NCBI GenBank assembly: GCA_025458465.1
Contig: JALOSK010000033.1
Coordinates: 1 to 12,168, forward strand
Reading direction: 5' to 3'
DNA length: 12,168 nucleotides
Origin: Sandarakinorhabdus sp.
GTDB lineage: Bacteria > Pseudomonadota > Alphaproteobacteria > Sphingomonadales > Sphingomonadaceae
The notes below the pieces were generated by a model. It saw only the letters and a list, made by a program, of their open reading frames with translations, did no database searches and was not told where the DNA came from. The position numbers and the translations under genes were made by a program. This document shows, in pieces, positions 8,765 to 12,168 of this stretch. Positions within the stretch are counted from its first letter, which is position 1, and each line of letters starts with the position of its first letter.

Positions 8765-9941
8765 GTTCGGTGTCTTTCGGTGTGATGGGGGAAAGGCCCA
8801 GCGCCTTCAGGATCGCATCACGGTCTCCATCCAGCGCCGGGGCGGGCGGCCGCACAGCGGGATCGGGATGGCCCGAAAGCTTGATCGGATTGCCGGCGGC
8901 GATCACCGGCGTGCCATCGGGCAGATGGGTGTGGATGATCATGTTGCGCGCCTGCACCTGCGGGTGGGCGACCATGGCGGCAATATCGTTGATCGGCCCG
9001 CTGGGCACGCCGGCGGCATCGAGGATGGTGAGCCACTCGGCGGCGCTTTTCGTTTGCAGGCGTGCTTCCATCGCCTCGGTCAGCGCGTCCACATTCTGGC
9101 TGCGGGCTTCGTTGGTGGCAAAGCGCGGGTCGCTGGCATCCAGCCCGATGGCGTTGGCCAGATCGGTGAACAGATCATCGTTGCCGGCAGCGATGGTGAT
9201 GGCCTTGTCGGCACAGCGGAAGCTGGCGAACGGCGCGATGGAGGGGTGGCGGCTGCCCAGTGGCCCCGGCGATTCGCCGGTGGCGGCAAAACGGGTGATG
9301 GCGTTTTCGAGGATCGCCACCTGGCCATCGAGCATGGCGACATCGACGAACTGGCCCCCACCATTTCTTGGGCCGGTGACGCTGCGATCATGAAGCGCCG
9401 ACAAGATGCCGATCACCGTGAACAGGCCGGCGGTGATGTCCCCGATGCTGGTGCCCACCCGCACCGGCGGGCCATCGGGCGTGCCGGTGATCGACATGAT
9501 GCCGCCCATGCCCTGCACCACCATGTCATAGGCGGCCTTGCGGCTGAGCGGGCCAGAGTGGCCGAAGCCGCTGGCAGCAGCGTGCACCAGATGCGGGAAG
9601 CGCTTGGCCAGCACGTCCTGCCCATAGCCCAGCCGGGCCAGCACGCCGGGGCGATAATTGTCCACCAGCACGTCGGCGCGTTCCAGCAGCGCGTCGAAGA
9701 TGCGGCGATCCTCTGCGAGCTTGAGGTTGAGCGCGATGGAGCGCTTGCCGCGGTTGATGCTGGCGAAATAGGCGCTGTGGCCGTTGATGAACGGGCCGAA
9801 GCGCCGCGAATCATCGCCGCCGTCGGGGTGCTCCACCTTGATCACCTGCGCGCCGAGATCGGCCAGCACCATGGTGGCATAGGGGCCGGCGAGCACGCGC
9901 GACAGATCAACGACAAGCAGGTTGGAGAGCGGGCCCGACAT
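8757..9941 (-). CDS. Family III CoA-transferase (CaiB/BaiF)
   Basis: Cytosolic enzyme that moves CoA between two carboxylic acids through an aspartyl thioester. The 394 residues match the family length. The N-terminal LVVDLSRVLAGPYATMVLADLGA and VIKVEHPDGGD (from about residue 9 to 43) is the classic opening, with NRGKRSIALNLK at 63-74 and NYRPGVLARLGYG at 95-107. The catalytic Asp should be D168 in SIGDITAG, at nearly the same position as D169 of formyl-CoA transferase and CaiB. The substrate cannot be read from sequence; oxalate, dicarboxylate, carnitine and aromatic-acid members look alike. The ATG at 9941 follows a leader with only a distant AAGGG. It is the first gene of the minus-strand run, divergent from the M28 peptidase across about 100 bases. 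Confidence 0.93.
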   Translation of the reverse strand: MSGPLSNLLVVDLSRVLAGPYATMVLADLGAQVIKVEHPDGGDDSRRFGPFINGHSAYFASINRGKRSIALNLKLAEDRRIFDALLERADVLVDNYRPGVLARLGYGQDVLAKRFPHLVHAAASGFGHSGPLSRKAAYDMVVQGMGGIMSITGTPDGPPVRVGTSIGDITAGLFTVIGILSALHDRSVTGPRNGGGQFVDVAMLDGQVAILENAITRFAATGESPGPLGSRHPSIAPFASFRCADKAITIAAGNDDLFTDLANAIGLDASDPRFATNEARSQNVDALTEAMEARLQTKSAAEWLTILDAAGVPSGPINDIAAMVAHPQVQARNMIIHTHLPDGTPVIAAGNPIKLSGHPDPAVRPPAPALDGDRDAILKALGLSPITPKDTEHG

Positions 9942-9995
9942 GGCAATTGGCTTTACCCTTGTTTTTTCCCCTCGTCACCGGCCTGCCGATACGGC

Positions 9996-10001
9996 TAGAC
10001 C
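9996..10001 (+). promoter_or_regulatory. Predicted -10 box of the M28 peptidase gene
   Basis: TAGACC, within CGGCTAGACC, is identical to the -10 ahead of the oligopeptidase gene and lies 33 bases before the ATG at 10035 (39 before 10041). No good -35 is seen: the hexamer at 17-base spacing is CGTCAC. The promoter may therefore be weak or activator-dependent. Confidence 0.4.
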
Positions 10002-10040
10002 GAAGGCAACACCAAGGGGCCATGATCAAGGGGGATGACG

Positions 10041-11708
10041 ATGAAGACGATGATGCTTGCCGCCCTGCTGCTGGGCACCGCTGCCGGTTCGATTGCTGCA
10101 ACCGCCGCGACCCCGCCGATCACCCGCGAAGCCGCGTTCGACAGCCAGATCAGCAGCGCCGAACAGATGGCCTGGTTGAAGGAGATGGCATCCGGCCCCA
10201 ATCACATGAGCGGTCCGCACAACCAGGCCAACGCCGCGATGATCGAAAGACTGTTCCGCCAGTGGGGCTGGCAGGTGAAGCGCGCCGATTATCAGGTGCT
10301 CTATCCCACGCCCATCTCCACCGCGCTGGAACTGGTGGGGCCGGTGAAGAAGGCCCTGGGCGGGCAGGAGCCGGGCATCCCGGAAGACGCCACGTCCAAC
10401 ACTCTGGCCGGCGCGCTGCCGCCCTATGTCGCCTATCAGGGTGATGGCGATGTGACCGCGCCGGTCGTCTATGTGAACTATGGCCTGCCCGCCGATTACG
10501 AGGCGCTGGCGCGGCGTGGCATCAGCGTGAAGGGCAAGATCGTCATCGCCCGTTATGGCGCCGGCTGGCGCGGGCTGAAGCCCAAGCTGGCGCAGGAACA
10601 GGGCGCCATCGGCTGCCTGATCTATTCCGATCCGCAGCAGGATGGTTATGGCAGCGCCGATACCTATCCGAACGGCGGCGGCCGGCCCCCGGCGGGCGTC
10701 CAACGCGGCAGCGTGCTGGACATGATCAGCTATCCCGGTGATCCGCTGACGCCCGGCATCGGCGCGACCAGGGATGCCAAGCGCCTGACCCGCGAGACGG
10801 CGCCCACCGTGCTGCAGATCCCCACGCTGCCGATTTCCTATGCCGATGCGACCGAGATCCTGTCCCGCCTGAAGGGTGTGGCGGTGCCGGCCGCCTGGCG
10901 GGGCGCGCTGCCCTTCCATTATCGCTTTGGCGGCACCGATGACGTTCAGGTGCGTCTGAAGGTGCAGTCCGAATGGTCGCTGAAGACGATTTCCAACGTG
11001 ATCGCCACGCTGCCCGGTTCTTCGAAGAAGGACGAATGGGTGGTGCGCGGCAACCATTATGATGGCTGGGTGTTCGGCGCGTCCGATCCGCTGTCGGGCG
11101 AAGTGGCCCTGCTGTCGGAAGCCAAGGCGCTGGGCACGCTCTACAAGGCCGGCTGGCGGCCCAAGCGCAGCATCGTCTATGCCAGCTGGGACGGCGAGGA
11201 GCCGGGCCTCCTGGGCTCGACCGAGTGGGTGGAGGAAAATCTTGCCGAACTGCGCCGCAAGGCGGTGCTCTACATCAACAGCGATTCCAACGGGCGTGGC
11301 TTCCTGGGCGTCGACGGCAGCCAGCAATATCAGAAGCTGGTGAGCGAGGTGGCTGCCGGCGTGAAGGATCCGGCCACCGGCGCCAGCGTGGTGGATCGCT
11401 GGCGTGCCGGGGTGCGCGCGAAGGCGTTCGAGGGGCTGCGCGGCGATCCGGCGGCGCTGGCGGCGGCCGAACTGGGCGGTGATCTGCCGCTGGGCCCGCT
11501 GGGTTCCGGCAGCGATTATACCGCCTTCATCCACCATGCCGGGGTGCCATCGTTGAACATCGGCTTTGGCGGCGAGGGCGAGAGCGCCGGTTCCTATCAC
11601 TCCATCTACGACAGCTATGATCATTTCGTGCGCTGGGACGATCCGGGCCTGGCCTATGGTGCGGCGCTGTCGAAGGTGGCAGCTATCTCACCGAGATCAA
11701 GACGCTGA
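10041..11708 (+). CDS. Exported M28B peptidase (glutamate carboxypeptidase II-like), truncated by a frame break
   Basis: Zinc exopeptidase of the PSMA/glutamate carboxypeptidase II group. A signal peptide (MKTMMLAALLLGTAAGSIA, cut near 19-22) predicts periplasmic location. A protease-associated domain (about 115-330) sits inside the peptidase fold. All five zinc ligands are present: H339 (NHYDGW), D349 (SDPLSG), E387 (GEE, with E386 the likely base), D415 (INSDSN) and H520 (YHSIYD), with the same spacings as human PSMA H377/D387/E425/D453 as recalled. Homology stops at ALSKVA (about residue 547); the remaining residues to the TGA at 11706 are out-of-frame. The dimerisation domain continues in another frame. 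ATG 10041 is preferred over 10035 because AAGGGGG (10028-10034) lies 6 bases before it. Whether the truncated product folds is doubtful, as family members are obligate dimers. Confidence 0.88.
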   Translation: MKTMMLAALLLGTAAGSIAATAATPPITREAAFDSQISSAEQMAWLKEMASGPNHMSGPHNQANAAMIERLFRQWGWQVKRADYQVLYPTPISTALELVGPVKKALGGQEPGIPEDATSNTLAGALPPYVAYQGDGDVTAPVVYVNYGLPADYEALARRGISVKGKIVIARYGAGWRGLKPKLAQEQGAIGCLIYSDPQQDGYGSADTYPNGGGRPPAGVQRGSVLDMISYPGDPLTPGIGATRDAKRLTRETAPTVLQIPTLPISYADATEILSRLKGVAVPAAWRGALPFHYRFGGTDDVQVRLKVQSEWSLKTISNVIATLPGSSKKDEWVVRGNHYDGWVFGASDPLSGEVALLSEAKALGTLYKAGWRPKRSIVYASWDGEEPGLLGSTEWVEENLAELRRKAVLYINSDSNGRGFLGVDGSQQYQKLVSEVAAGVKDPATGASVVDRWRAGVRAKAFEGLRGDPAALAAAELGGDLPLGPLGSGSDYTAFIHHAGVPSLNIGFGGEGESAGSYHSIYDSYDHFVRWDDPGLAYGAALSKVAAISPRSRR

Positions 11709-12168
11709 TCGAAACCCGCCGCAAGGAAGACGCGACGCGCGCCGGGCTGACGGCGGACATCTATCGCCTTGGCGCCGATCCGCGCGATCCGCTGGCTCCG
11801 CCGGTGACCAGAACCCCAACCCCGGCGCTGGACCTGGCCGCGCTGGATGCCGCCATCACCCGGCTGGATGCCGCCGCCAAGGCGTTCGACACGGCGATGG
11901 CCGAAAAGGGCGCCACCCTGACAGCGGCCCAGCAGGCGGCGCTGAACGCGCAGTTGAAGGGCATCGATCAGGCGCTGCTCAGCCCCACCGGCCTGCCGTC
12001 ACGCCCGTGGTTCCGCAACATCCTTTATGCGCCCGGTTTCTTCACCGGATATGGCGCGAAAACCCTGCCGGGCGTGCGCGAGGCGGTGGAGGAGCGCCGC
12101 TTTGACGATGCCACCCGTGAAGCCGGCATCGCGGCCGCCGCATTCAATGCCTATGCCGCGCGGCTGGA
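11681..12168 (+). pseudogene. Out-of-frame transferrin-receptor-like dimerisation domain of the M28B peptidase
   Basis: The frame beginning SYLTEIKTLIETRRKED at 11681 stays open to the window edge and encodes the C-terminal helical domain of the same peptidase, including LSPTGLPSRPWFRNILYAPG and FFTGYGAKTLPGV. The latter match the RPFYRHVIYAPS block of human PSMA. It has no start codon or ribosome site of its own. The frame change equals a deletion of 3n+1 bases; by recalled alignment to human PSMA about 24 residues are missing between ALSKVA and SYLTEI, which suggests one deletion of roughly 73 bases. It may be a true mutation or an assembly error. The codon use is still that of a coding gene, so the event is recent or artificial. 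Confidence 0.8.

Noticed and set aside
9960..9970. T-run (GTTTTTTCCCC) in the divergent gap as an intrinsic terminator
   Set aside because: No stable GC hairpin directly precedes it on the plus strand, and no plus-strand gene ends here.
8427..9998. Long open frame of 523 codons on the plus strand opposite the CoA-transferase; similar long antisense frames occur at 61-1128, 2018-3019, 3038-4141, 5660-6859 and 10026-11624
   Set aside because: Each lies opposite a well-recognised gene, has low-complexity Arg/Gly/His/Ala composition and no family motif. GC-rich third codon positions remove stop codons on the antisense strand.
10022..10444. Frame from ATG 10022 with an acidic start (MIKGDDDEDDDA)
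   Set aside because: Its AAGGGG is only 2 bases from the ATG, the frame overlaps the peptidase gene entirely, and the acidic run is just the out-of-frame reading of its signal-peptide start.

Overview
This is a GC-rich, gene-dense chromosomal window. Codon use, the gene families present (secreted S9 and M28B peptidases, a HisN-type phosphatase, family III CoA-transferase) and TAGAC-type -10 boxes all suggest an alphaproteobacterium, most likely a sphingomonad. That placement is inference from style and gene content, not from a phylogenetic marker. I see no rRNA, tRNA, CRISPR array, insertion sequence or att site, and no gene-free stretch longer than about 210 bases.

Layout. Positions 1-1059 (minus) hold the first three quarters of adenosylhomocysteinase (ahcY). 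It is preceded by a good promoter and a near-perfect palindrome that abuts the -10 box, so it looks repressor-controlled. Positions 1266-2063 (plus) encode a small MscS-type mechanosensitive channel. Positions 2135-4228 (plus) encode an exported prolyl oligopeptidase with its own promoter. From 9941 down to 4218 five genes run on the minus strand with gaps of -8 to 44 bases and probably form one transcription unit: a CaiB/BaiF CoA-transferase, a HisN-like phosphatase, a HlyD-type periplasmic adaptor, a BcsA-like processive glycosyltransferase with a PilZ domain, and a DUF454 membrane protein. Positions 10041-12168 (plus, divergent from the CoA-transferase) carry an exported M28B (glutamate carboxypeptidase II-like) peptidase. 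A frame break near 11680 separates its intact zinc site from its dimerisation domain.

How the genes may work together. The most interesting part is 4218-7955. It holds a cellulose-synthase-like enzyme with all catalytic, gating and c-di-GMP-binding motifs, directly coupled to a HlyD-type adaptor, with no BcsB, BcsC or BcsZ visible. This resembles the two-gene logic of rhizobial mixed-linkage beta-glucan synthesis (BgsA/BgsB) and of Alg8/Alg44, and points to a compact c-di-GMP-controlled exopolysaccharide system with an unknown polymer. A hairpin that pairs the entire hlyD Shine-Dalgarno suggests an added translational control. The two exported peptidases on either side are probably peptide scavengers and need not be linked to the polysaccharide genes.
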